A stretch of 64,000 bases of DNA from assembly GCA_027045875.1 (NCBI GenBank), contig JALUAG010000106.1, positions 38,769 to 102,768 of the forward strand, in the 5' to 3' direction. Source of the stretch: Alphaproteobacteria bacterium. GTDB taxonomy: Bacteria; Pseudomonadota; Alphaproteobacteria; Geminicoccales; Geminicoccaceae. The position numbers and the translations under genes were made by a program. The notes below the pieces were generated by a model. The model had not been told where the DNA came from, made no database searches, and was given only the letters and a program-made list of their open reading frames with translations. How positions within the stretch are numbered: the stretch's first letter is position 1; every line of letters begins with the position of its first letter. Positions 53,183 through 64,000 of the stretch are shown here, piece by piece.

Positions 53183-53209
53183 CTGGCACTCACCGCGCGC
53201 GAGTGCTAA
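53183..53209. promoter_or_regulatory. CIRCE element (HrcA operator) of groESL
   Basis: CTGGCACTC-N9-GAGTGCTAA: the right arm is exact and the left has two mismatches to TTAGCACTC. CIRCE binds the repressor HrcA, so groESL is under both HrcA repression and RpoH activation here. Confidence 0.9.
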
Positions 53210-53245
53210 CAATCGTCAGCGAGATCATTCAGGAGGTGACTGTCC

Positions 53246-53560
53246 ATGCGCTTCAGGCCTTTGCACGACCGCGTGCTGGTTCGCCGCATCGAGGAGGAAC
53301 AGCGGACCAAGGGCGGCATCATCATTCCCGATACCGCCAAGGAAAAGCCGCAGCAGGGCGAGGTCCTGGCCGTGGGCCCCGGTGCCCGGGACGAGACCGG
53401 CAAGCTCGTGCCGCTGGACGTCAAGGTCGGTGACAAGGTGCTGTTCGGCAAGTGGTCGGGCACCGAGGTCAAGATCGAGGGCGAGGAGCTCCTGATCATG
53501 AAGGAGAGCGATATCCTCGGCATCCTCGAGGAAGAGGAATCGGCCAAGGCCGCAGCCTGA
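53246..53560 (+). CDS. groES: Co-chaperonin GroES
   Basis: 104 residues. The 10-kDa lid of the GroEL cage. [20 protein letters not shown] at the N-terminus, the mobile loop [19 protein letters not shown] that contacts GroEL (about 21-39), and the dome segment. AGGAGGTGACTGTCC precedes the ATG. Upstream region carries two CIRCE-type sites and an RpoH-type promoter. Confidence 0.97.
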   Translation: MRFRPLHDRVLVRRIEEEQRTKGGIIIPDTAKEKPQQGEVLAVGPGARDETGKLVPLDVKVGDKVLFGKWSGTEVKIEGEELLIMKESDILGILEEEESAKAAA

Positions 53561-55252
<1,692 letters not shown>

Positions 55253-55278
55253 GCGGGACATCCCGCTCCGCCTCTTCC

Positions 55279-55311
55279 GGAAAGGGCCGCATCACGCGGC
55301 CCTTTCCTTTT
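55279..55311. terminator. Bidirectional terminator after groEL, overlapping the next gene's 3' end
   Basis: A 12-bp perfect stem GGAAAGGGCCGC / GCGGCCCTTTCC (55279-55290 with 55296-55307), five-base loop, then TTTT. The stop codon of the convergent FemAB-like gene lies inside the hairpin. Confidence 0.85.
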
Positions 55312-56284
55312 GCACCCCGCCCGCCGCGCTCCCGTCACCCGCCCTTTCCGCGCGCCAGGGGAGGCGCAGCAGATAGGTCCCCGCCCAGGTCACGACGCGA
55401 CCGCCGAGTCCGAGCTTGAAACGGGCGACACCGGGCGCACCCACGGTGTCCACGCCACCGAGGTCGAGCTGCGTCGTCCCGCGTTCGCGCAGGACCTCGA
55501 TGCCGCGCCAGAGGAGGAGATGCTGCGCCCGCAGGCGCCGCCCTTCCTCTCCCGTGTGGCCGACGAGATAGGTCGCGCATCGCCCGTGGAGCTGGAAAAG
55601 GGCGCCGGCCACCGGCGTCGATCCCCGTCTCGCCACCAGCGCGAACTGGCTGCGGCCCGGTCGCGAGGCCTCGGCCAAGGCATGGAAGAAGGCTGGCGAC
55701 GGCCCCCGGTAGCCAACCTTCCGACGGTGGGCTTCGTTGGCCGAGATCAGCCAGGCGAGCAGGGGGCCGCCCTGCACGAGCCGGATCTCGAGCCGGTTCT
55801 CCCGCGCGCGACGCAGCATGTTGCGCCACTTGCCGTGGAGATCCGCCTCGATGTGGGCGAGGGGGCGTCCGAGACCGAGCAGGAGGGTGCTCTGGCCGCT
55901 CAGCACCCGCCGACAGCCGCTCCGCCGCTCGGATCCTTCCTCCGCGGCCGGTGTCCAGAACAGGAGACCCCGCCCGAACCGCCGCCGTACCTCGGCAAGG
56001 AGCGCTTCCTCCACCTGCTGTTCCCGGCCACCGAGAAGGACCGGACCGTGGGTGAGGAGCAGGATCCGCAACCCGGCCGGGAAGCGACGCTCGAGGAACT
56101 GGGCCACGGCCACCGGCTGTCCCCGTTCCGTCACGATGCAGCGGTGCGCCCGGTGTCCCTGGGCCGCTGCCGCCTCGCCGTAGGGCCAGTCCTGGCGGTA
56201 GCTGCAGGTGGGCGCGGTGGCCAGAAGCTGCTGCCAGCGGGCACGGTTGCAGCCGTCCCAGACGACGCGGAAGGGGGAGGTCAC
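55292..56284 (-). CDS. FemAB/BioF2-like GNAT-fold acyltransferase
   Basis: 330 residues from the GTG at 56284, eight bases after GGAGG; the frame extends upstream to 56422 but would run across the divergent small gene. The two-GNAT fold of FemAB-like aminoacyltransferases is suggested by LHGKWRNMLRRARENRLEIR, FALVARRGSTPVAGALFQLH and LDLGGVDTVGAPGVARFKLG. Members attach aminoacyl or acyl groups to lipids, sugars or peptidoglycan. Its last codons and stop are inside the groEL terminator. Function not resolved. Confidence 0.75.
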   Translation of the reverse strand: MTSPFRVVWDGCNRARWQQLLATAPTCSYRQDWPYGEAAAAQGHRAHRCIVTERGQPVAVAQFLERRFPAGLRILLLTHGPVLLGGREQQVEEALLAEVRRRFGRGLLFWTPAAEEGSERRSGCRRVLSGQSTLLLGLGRPLAHIEADLHGKWRNMLRRARENRLEIRLVQGGPLLAWLISANEAHRRKVGYRGPSPAFFHALAEASRPGRSQFALVARRGSTPVAGALFQLHGRCATYLVGHTGEEGRRLRAQHLLLWRGIEVLRERGTTQLDLGGVDTVGAPGVARFKLGLGGRVVTWAGTYLLRLPWRAERAGDGSAAGGVQKERAA

Positions 56285-56339
56285 GGCACGGCCTCCGTCG
56301 TTCCTCTTGAGGGGCGAGAGTCGGGAGGGTAATAGCGTG

Positions 56340-56561
56340 ATGGTTGAATGCGCGAAAGGTCGAAGCCCGTTGCCGAGAAAACGGACCGTCCGTGGGCTCC
56401 ATCTGCCCCCGCCCCGACCCACCCGCTGGGCGCTCGGGTACCTCCTCCTCTACCTCGGGCTGCCGCTCGTGGGCTTGCTGGCGCTTCTCGACCTCGCCCT
56501 GTATCTCCTCTTCACCGAGGTGCTGGGACGCTGCTACGGGATCTTCTGCCTGTTCGGCTGA
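56340..56561 (+). CDS. Small single-helix membrane protein, 73 residues
   Basis: Starts MVECAKGRSPLPRKRT at 56340; a GTG at 56337 is eight bases after GGGAGG and may be the true start. A basic, Pro-rich N-terminus is followed by one hydrophobic segment (YLLLYLGLPLVGLLALLDLA, about 34-53) and a Cys-containing end CYGIFCLFG. No family recognised. It is divergent from the FemAB-like gene and 44 bases before the quinone oxidoreductase. Confidence 0.55.
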   Translation: MVECAKGRSPLPRKRTVRGLHLPPPRPTRWALGYLLLYLGLPLVGLLALLDLALYLLFTEVLGRCYGIFCLFG

Positions 56562-56605
56562 GGGATCCCTTCGGCCCACCGGAGCGACGAGGGGGAGGAA
56601 CGTCC

Positions 56606-57673
56606 ATGGCCGAGAGCCTGCCCGAGGAGATGATCGGCATCCGCATCCGCGAGCCCGGCGGTCCCGAGGTGCTGGTGCCGGAACGCATGCCGACGCCGGT
56701 GCCGGGGGAGGGTGAGCTCCTGATCCGGGTCGCCGCCGCCGGCGTCAACCGGCCGGACGTGCTCCAGCGCAAGGGAGCCTATCCGCCGCCGCCCGGCGCC
56801 AGCGAGCTTCCCGGGCTCGAGGTGGCGGGGACGGTCGTCGCTCTCGGTCCCGGCACCCGCCGGTTCCGGGTGGGCGACGAGGTGTGCGCGTTGCTGGCGG
56901 GCGGCGGCTACGCCGAATACGGCACGGCGCCCGAACCGCAGGTGCTGCCGGTGCCCCGGGGGCTGTCGCCGATCGAGGCGGCGGCCCTGCCCGAGACCTT
57001 CTTCACCGTCTGGACCAACCTCTTCGAGCGCGGCCGTCTGGTCGCCGGCGAGACCGTCCTCGTCCACGGCGGCTCCAGCGGCATCGGTACCACCGCCATC
57101 CAGCTCGCCCGCGCCTTCGGGGCGCGGGTCCTGACCACCGTCGGGAATGCCGAGAAGGCGCGGGCCTGCCGCGAGCTCGGCGCCGAACGGGCGATCCTCT
57201 ACCGCGAGGAGGATTTCGTCGAGGTGGTGAAGGAGGTCACCGGCGGCCGCGGCGTCGACGTGATCCTCGACATGGTGGGCGGCGACTACGTGCCGCGCAA
57301 TCTGAAATCCCTCGCCCTCGAGGGTCGCCTCATCCAGATCGCCTGGCTCGGGGGGTCGCGGGTCGAGGCCGATTTCGCGCGGCTGATGGTGAAGCGTCTC
57401 ACCTGGACCGGCAGCACCCTCAGGCCGCGTTCGGTGGAGGAGAAGGGGCGCATCGGCCGGGCCCTCGAGGAGAAGGTCTGGCCGCTTCTCGAGCGGGGCG
57501 AGGTGCGGCCGGTCGTGCATCGCCTCTTTCCGCTCGAGGAGGCGGCGGCCGCCCACGCCCTCATGGAGAGCAGCGCCCACATCGGCAAGATCCTGCTGGT
57601 GACCCGCTACGGCGAGGCGCTCGCCCCCGAAACCGGCAGGAAGGGCGCCTCGTCCGGCGGTCCGTCGGCGTAG
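56606..57673 (+). CDS. NAD(P)H:quinone oxidoreductase, PIG3/zeta-crystallin type
   Basis: 355 residues, medium-chain reductase without zinc. An N-terminal catalytic-domain segment is AAAGVNRPDVLQRKGAYPPP; the NADPH Rossmann motif VLVHGGSSGIGTTAIQLARA is near 149-168; and a C-terminal VVHRLFPLEEAAAAHALMES. It is the TP53I3/PIG3-like branch. Electron acceptor unproven. GGGGGAGG precedes the ATG. Its 3' end overlaps the convergent NRDE gene by 67 bases. Confidence 0.9.
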   Translation: MAESLPEEMIGIRIREPGGPEVLVPERMPTPVPGEGELLIRVAAAGVNRPDVLQRKGAYPPPPGASELPGLEVAGTVVALGPGTRRFRVGDEVCALLAGGGYAEYGTAPEPQVLPVPRGLSPIEAAALPETFFTVWTNLFERGRLVAGETVLVHGGSSGIGTTAIQLARAFGARVLTTVGNAEKARACRELGAERAILYREEDFVEVVKEVTGGRGVDVILDMVGGDYVPRNLKSLALEGRLIQIAWLGGSRVEADFARLMVKRLTWTGSTLRPRSVEEKGRIGRALEEKVWPLLERGEVRPVVHRLFPLEEAAAAHALMESSAHIGKILLVTRYGEALAPETGRKGASSGGPSA

Positions 57674-58353
57674 AGCCACACCGGCGCCGCCGTCGGATCG
57701 GCGGGCAGGGCGAGGATGCTGGCGCTGACCGTGCCGTAGCCGGTATCCGTCCGGATGCACATGGCGTGCCGTGGATCGCCGGTGTCGCTGGCGGTGGAGC
57801 CGAGGAGGAGCTGCCAGTCGGACCAGTCCCCGTCCGCCGGCAGCGAGCGGGCGAACAGCGGCCGGTAGCGGCGGATGCGCGGGCAGGCGGGATCGTCGAG
57901 CTCGGTCGAGGTCAGCATGCGGACACCTTCGGCGAGGGGGTGCCGGGTGATGCGCCCCCCGCCCGCGTGCCGCAGCCAGAACGCCCGCTCGCGGTCGGCG
58001 ATCACGAGGTTGAAGGGCCGATAGGCCGCCGGATCGAGATCGAGAAGGGCGTGCGCCGCGGCGTCGGGGTCGGCGTGATCGAGCGCCTCCAGCACGAGTT
58101 CGCCGCGCGAGCGCTTGCCGGCGGCCGGCCCCAGACTGCCGCGCCGGTTCAGCACCGCCGCCACCATCCCGCGATCGCTGACCGCGAGCCAGGAGCCGCC
58201 CGCAAGCAGATCCAGCCCGCCCACCACCTCCGGTCGATCGGGCCAGTGGCGGCCGGGCGGGCGGCTGGGACGGTCCCGCATCTCGTCGCGATTGGCGGCG
58301 ATCACGAGCGGCCAGGCATCGCCCGGACGCCGCAGGAGCACGAGGGAGCACAA
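57607..58353 (-). CDS. NRDE family protein (TANGO2-like)
   Basis: 248 residues. The signature is complete: Cys2 right after the initiator Met, and NRDE at 21-24 in IAANRDEMRDRPSRPP, as in the N-terminal-nucleophile-like family. TANGO2 homologues have been linked to heme or lipid handling, but the bacterial role is not settled. It overlaps the quinone oxidoreductase 3' end tail-to-tail by 67 bases. Confidence 0.85.
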   Translation of the reverse strand: MCSLVLLRRPGDAWPLVIAANRDEMRDRPSRPPGRHWPDRPEVVGGLDLLAGGSWLAVSDRGMVAAVLNRRGSLGPAAGKRSRGELVLEALDHADPDAAAHALLDLDPAAYRPFNLVIADRERAFWLRHAGGGRITRHPLAEGVRMLTSTELDDPACPRIRRYRPLFARSLPADGDWSDWQLLLGSTASDTGDPRHAMCIRTDTGYGTVSASILALPADPTAAPVWLYADGPPDEAPFLPVSGASASP

Positions 58354-58441
58354 GATGGCGACTCCGGCACGACTGGCAGGGAGGGTGCGGACCGCCTATA
58401 AGGAGCTCAACGGGAAACGCCAAGCCTTACGGGAGTCTCGG

Positions 58442-58765
58442 ATGCCCACCTTCGAGGAACGGGAGCGCAGCGAGGAGGCGAAGTTCAAGCACGACCAGGA
58501 GCTCGCCTTCAAGATCCGCAACCGGCGCAACAAGCTGTTCGGATTGTGGATCGCCCGGGAATATCTCGGGCTCGAGGGAGACGAGGCGCTGGCCTACGCC
58601 AAGGACGTCGTGATCGCCGATTTCGAGGGCCCCGGCGACGACGACATGATGGGCAAGGTCAAGGCCGATCTCGCGGCCCGCAAGATCGAGGTCAGCGACC
58701 ACCTGCTGCGGAAGCGTCTGGCGGAATGCGAAGCCGAGGCACGCGAACAGGTCAGGAAGGAGTAG
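58442..58765 (+). CDS. DUF1476 protein (ATP synthase zeta-subunit family)
   Basis: 107 residues from the ATG at 58442. PTFEERERSEEAKFKHDQEL, FKIRNRRNKLFGLWIAREYL and YAKDVVIADFEGPGDDDMMG match the alphaproteobacterial family whose Paracoccus member inhibits the F1-ATPase against ATP hydrolysis. The N-terminal segment is the inhibitory helix in that protein. Function here is by family. Confidence 0.88.
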   Translation: MPTFEERERSEEAKFKHDQELAFKIRNRRNKLFGLWIAREYLGLEGDEALAYAKDVVIADFEGPGDDDMMGKVKADLAARKIEVSDHLLRKRLAECEAEAREQVRKE

Positions 58766-58911
58766 CGGGCGAAGCCGCCGGCGACGGCCGCGCGGCGCGG
58801 GAGCGCCGCCGACGACCGGAGCGCCGGCCGCGGGAAGTGGGCGGGCCCGAGGGGCCGGAGCCCACCCGCTACGGCGACTGGGAACGCGGCGGCCGCTGCA
58901 TCGATTTCTGA
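58726..58911 (+). CDS. DUF1674 protein, SDHAF4-like
   Basis: 61 residues if started at the ATG at 58726, which overlaps the DUF1476 gene by 40 bases. An Arg-rich N-terminal half is poorly conserved, but the end GPEGPEPTRYGDWERGGRCI with the terminal DF is the diagnostic C-terminus of the DUF1674/SDHAF4 family. SDHAF4 binds flavinated SdhA during succinate dehydrogenase assembly in mitochondria. No sdh genes adjoin it. The start is uncertain. Confidence 0.7.
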   Translation: MRSRGTRTGQEGVAGEAAGDGRAARERRRRPERRPREVGGPEGPEPTRYGDWERGGRCIDF

Positions 58912-58941
58912 GCCTGCCGGCCACATCTCGGGGGAGGAGCG

Positions 58942-59853
58942 TTGAGCCGGGCATCTCCGGCCGCCGGCGGTGGCGGCGATCGGCGGCTGGTTCTGCTGCT
59001 GGTGGCGACCATTTCCGTCTTCTGGGGCTTCAACTGGCCGGCCATGAAGGTCGGGGTGGGGGAGCTCGGCCCCTGGCTCTTCCGCACCATCACCGTCGGC
59101 GTTGCCGGCGCCTGCCTGCTCGCGGCCGCGCGCCTCGGCGGCGAGCGCATCCGCCTCGCGGTGGCCGACCTCCGGCCTCTCCTGCCCGTCTCCCTGTTCG
59201 CGGTCACCGGCTGGCATCTCTTCACCGCCTTCGGCCTCACCTACATCGGCGGCGGGCGGGCGGTGATCGTCGCCTTCACCATGCCGCTCTGGGCCGCCAT
59301 CACGAGCAGCCTGTGGCTCGGCGAACGCCACGGCGCCCGGCTGATCGCCGCCCTCTTCCTCGGCCTCGTGGGCATCGGCGTGCTGATGGGACCCGACATC
59401 GGCCGGCTCGTGGACCAGACCACGGGCTCGCTCCTCGTGCTCGGCGCCTCCATCTGCTGGGCGATCGGCACGGTGGGGACCAAGGCCCGGCGCTGGTCGG
59501 TGGGGGCCACGGCGCTGGCCGGCTGGCAGCTCCTCCTGGGCTGGGTGCCGATCCTCCTCGCCACCCTCCTTTTCGATCCCCTGCCCGATCTCTCGGGGCT
59601 GACCCTGCGCGGCATCCTCGCCACCGCCTACGCCTCGACGGTGGCGCTCGCCCTCTGTTACGGCGCCTTCATCAAGATCGTGACCATGGTGCCGGCCAGC
59701 GTCGCCGCCATCAGCACCCTCGCCATCCCGGTGATCGGGGTGTCGAGCTCGGCGCTGCTGCTGGGGGAGCCGCTGGGGCTCCGCGAACTCGCCGCCCTCG
59801 CCCTCATTCTCCCCGCCCTCGCCCTCGTGCTGCTGCCGCGCCGCGGCGGCTGA
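58942..59853 (+). CDS. EamA/DMT family transporter
   Basis: 303 residues, TTG start right behind GGGGGAGGAGC. Ten hydrophobic segments in two EamA repeats; SVFWGFNWPAMKVGVGELGP at the first and GASICWAIGTVGTKARRW at the second carry the family-type Trp-Gly motifs. A drug/metabolite exporter, substrate unknown. No regulator adjoins it. Confidence 0.85.
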   Translation: MSRASPAAGGGGDRRLVLLLVATISVFWGFNWPAMKVGVGELGPWLFRTITVGVAGACLLAAARLGGERIRLAVADLRPLLPVSLFAVTGWHLFTAFGLTYIGGGRAVIVAFTMPLWAAITSSLWLGERHGARLIAALFLGLVGIGVLMGPDIGRLVDQTTGSLLVLGASICWAIGTVGTKARRWSVGATALAGWQLLLGWVPILLATLLFDPLPDLSGLTLRGILATAYASTVALALCYGAFIKIVTMVPASVAAISTLAIPVIGVSSSALLLGEPLGLRELAALALILPALALVLLPRRGG

Positions 59854-59931
59854 GCGGCGGGGCGCTTTCCGCGGGCGGCTCCGCACTATATAAGGTCAGG
59901 CACACACAGTTGCAGGACGAGTAGCACACTC

Positions 59932-61005
59932 ATGGCAGATCCCGCAGTCATCCGGCGCGGCGGCGACGACCGCCAGCGCGCCCTCGAGGCAGCCATTTCC
60001 CAGATCGAGCGGGCCTTCGGCAAGGGTTCGCTGATGCGTCTCGGTCACGGCCAGCAGGCGATGGAGATCGAGGCCATCTCCACGGGCTCCCTCGGTCTCG
60101 ACATCGCCCTCGGCATCGGCGGCCTGCCGCGCGGCCGGGTGGTGGAGATCTACGGCCCGGAGAGCTCGGGCAAGACCACCCTCGCCCTCCATGTGGTGGC
60201 CGAGGCCCAGAAGCAGGGCGGCGTCTGCGCCTTCGTCGACGCCGAGCACGCCCTCGACCCGGCCTATGCGCGCAAGCTCGGGGTCGATCTCGACGATCTC
60301 CTCATCAGCCAGCCCGACACCGGCGAGCAGGCGCTCGAGATCACCGACACGCTGGTCCGCAGCGGGGCGGTGGACGTGATCGTGGTGGACAGCGTGGCGG
60401 CGCTGGTGCCCAAGGCCGAGCTCGAGGGGGAGATGGGCGATTCCCACGTCGGCCTGCAGGCGCGCTTGATGAGCCAGGCGCTGCGGAAGCTCACTTCCTC
60501 CATCTCCCGCTCGCGCTGCATCGTCCTCTTCACCAACCAGATCCGCTCCAAGATCGGGGTGATGTTCGGCAGCCCGGAGACCACCACCGGCGGCAACGCC
60601 CTCAAGTTCTACGCCAGCGTGCGCCTCGACGTGCGCCGCATCGGCCAGCTCAAGGACCGCGACCAGACGGTCGGCAACCAGACCCGGGTCAAGGTGGTCA
60701 AGAACAAGGTGGCGCCGCCCTTCCGCGTGGTCGAGTTCGACATCGTCTACGGCGAGGGCATCTCCAAGACCGGCGAGCTGATCGATCTCGGGGTGAAGGC
60801 GGGGATCGTCGAGAAGTCGGGCTCCTGGTTCTCCTACAATTCCCAGCGCATCGGCCAGGGCCGCGAGAACGCAAAGCGGTTTCTCAAGGAGAACCCCGAG
60901 ATCGCGGCCGAGATCGAGCAGGCGATCCGCGCCCGGGCCGGGGTCGGCGTCGCCGGCTCGCCGGGCCTCGATCTCCTCGACGAGGATCCGGTGATCGACG
61001 CCTGA
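59932..61005 (+). CDS. recA: Recombinase RecA
   Basis: 357 residues. DNA strand exchange and SOS co-protease. Walker [12 protein letters not shown] at 75-85, Walker [13 protein letters not shown] near 145-156, ATP cap [20 protein letters not shown], and the acidic C-terminus. In the 78 bp before it I see a TATATAAGG -10-like element, but no alphaproteobacterial SOS box (GTTC-N7-GTTC). Confidence 0.97.
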   Translation: MADPAVIRRGGDDRQRALEAAISQIERAFGKGSLMRLGHGQQAMEIEAISTGSLGLDIALGIGGLPRGRVVEIYGPESSGKTTLALHVVAEAQKQGGVCAFVDAEHALDPAYARKLGVDLDDLLISQPDTGEQALEITDTLVRSGAVDVIVVDSVAALVPKAELEGEMGDSHVGLQARLMSQALRKLTSSISRSRCIVLFTNQIRSKIGVMFGSPETTTGGNALKFYASVRLDVRRIGQLKDRDQTVGNQTRVKVVKNKVAPPFRVVEFDIVYGEGISKTGELIDLGVKAGIVEKSGSWFSYNSQRIGQGRENAKRFLKENPEIAAEIEQAIRARAGVGVAGSPGLDLLDEDPVIDA

Positions 61006-61045
61006 GGGCGCCGCGCACCGCACACAACGACCAACGGGCTCCGTC

Positions 61046-63706
<2,661 letters not shown>

Positions 63707-63783
63707 TATCGTTACGTATTGGATGCCAAAACTGGCGAGATCCCAGAAGGTTCCTTATCGGGCATAAGCATACAAGCTGCATC

Positions 63784-64000
63784 CTATTCTTTGATCGTCT
63801 TGTTTTTGCGAATGTGTACTTGGATGATGTCGATTAGAAGCTCGGATAATACTTGTAGTCGGATACAGGTATAGAGACCTTCCCTAAATCCGCCGGCATG
63901 GAGGTGACGTCCGGGCTCCTGGTCCGCCGGCAGCGAGGCGAGTCGGAGGTCCGGCCTCGCGCCTCGCACCGCGCGGTCTTCCGGTTTTGGTTCCGCCAGC
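63784..64000 (-). CDS. C-terminal part of an unrecognised gene running out of the window (tentative)
   Basis: On the minus strand a frame is open from the window edge to a TAG at 63784-63786. The end (LLIDIIQVHIRKNKTIKE) is encoded by low-G+C sequence, unlike the G+C-rich part near the edge. It could be a foreign gene end or a chance frame. The rest of the interval from 63707 holds no gene I can support and no clear alaS terminator. Confidence 0.3.
   Translation of the reverse strand, partial: LAEPKPEDRAVRGARPDLRLASLPADQEPGRHLHAGGFREGLYTCIRLQVLSELLIDIIQVHIRKNKTIKE

Overview
The window is a G+C-rich, gene-dense stretch of what looks like an alphaproteobacterial chromosome. Evidence for the lineage: a GapR (DUF2312) protein, a Usg protein, a DUF1476 (ATP-synthase zeta-like) protein, a perfect CtrA-type box (TTAA-N7-TTAAC), ethylmalonyl-CoA pathway genes, a CIRCE plus RpoH-type promoter on groESL, and a Tol-Pal cluster ending in cpoB. 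A Rhodospirillales-like or Geminicoccales-like organism would fit, but no rRNA is present to settle this. I see no tRNA, rRNA, CRISPR array, intact insertion sequence or phage. Nearly all the window is ordinary core chromosome.

Layout. 1-9.4 kb: a partial gene, then phenylacetate catabolism (a divergent paaN + enoyl-CoA hydratase-like pair and paaG-paaH-paaI, then paaK), split by a two-gene GNAT + ATP-grasp operon. 9.4-12.1 kb (minus strand): folD, a DUF167 gene, yggT, a 72-codon gene with a promoter-terminator leader, a lower-G+C gap and a PilZ gene. 12.3-24.3 kb: yebC-ruvC-ruvA-ruvB-ybgC, tolQ-tolR-tolA-tolB-pal-cpoB, tilS and ftsH, mostly overlapping or tightly spaced. 24.4-30.2 kb: ackA, zapE, a broken SDR gene, hemH and a class III aminotransferase. 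30.2-32.9 kb: a small membrane protein, a sigma-like protein, a rhomboid protease and a ClpP-fold membrane protease. 32.9-38.4 kb: the ethylmalonyl-CoA pathway genes ecm, ccr and mcd. 38.5-45.8 kb: a pair of secreted Cys-containing proteins, tenA, then a flippase and three glycosyltransferases. 45.8-49.1 kb: gapR, a glutamine-synthetase-like gene, a rhodanese and membrane proteins. 49.4-52.6 kb: ccoNOQP (cbb3 oxidase). 52.7-55.3 kb: usg and groES-groEL. 55.3-63.7 kb: a FemAB-like gene, a quinone oxidoreductase, an NRDE protein, two small alphaproteobacterial families, an EamA transporter, recA and alaS. The last ~290 bases are A+T-rich for this genome.

How the genes fit together. The paa genes activate phenylacetate (PaaK), process ring-derived CoA esters (PaaN, PaaG, PaaH) and recycle CoA (PaaI); the ring epoxidase genes paaABCDE are not in the window. 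Acetyl-CoA from such carbon can be assimilated by the ethylmalonyl-CoA pathway, whose three signature enzymes are encoded together. ccoNOQP supplies a high-affinity terminal oxidase for low oxygen.

The most unusual item is at 35045-36649: a Cro/CI-like helix-turn-helix of about 65 residues is continuous in frame with a complete crotonyl-CoA carboxylase/reductase, and the divergent ecm-ccr promoter region carries three copies of an AACACTT element, one inside a 17-bp palindrome. This could be a self-regulating enzyme, or two products from one frame with an internal start. Other second-look items are a promoter-plus-terminator leader at 11371-11475, a glycosyltransferase fused to a DUF6455-like Cys domain, tandem CIRCE sites on groESL, a Tat-like signal on TolB and a decayed SDR gene.
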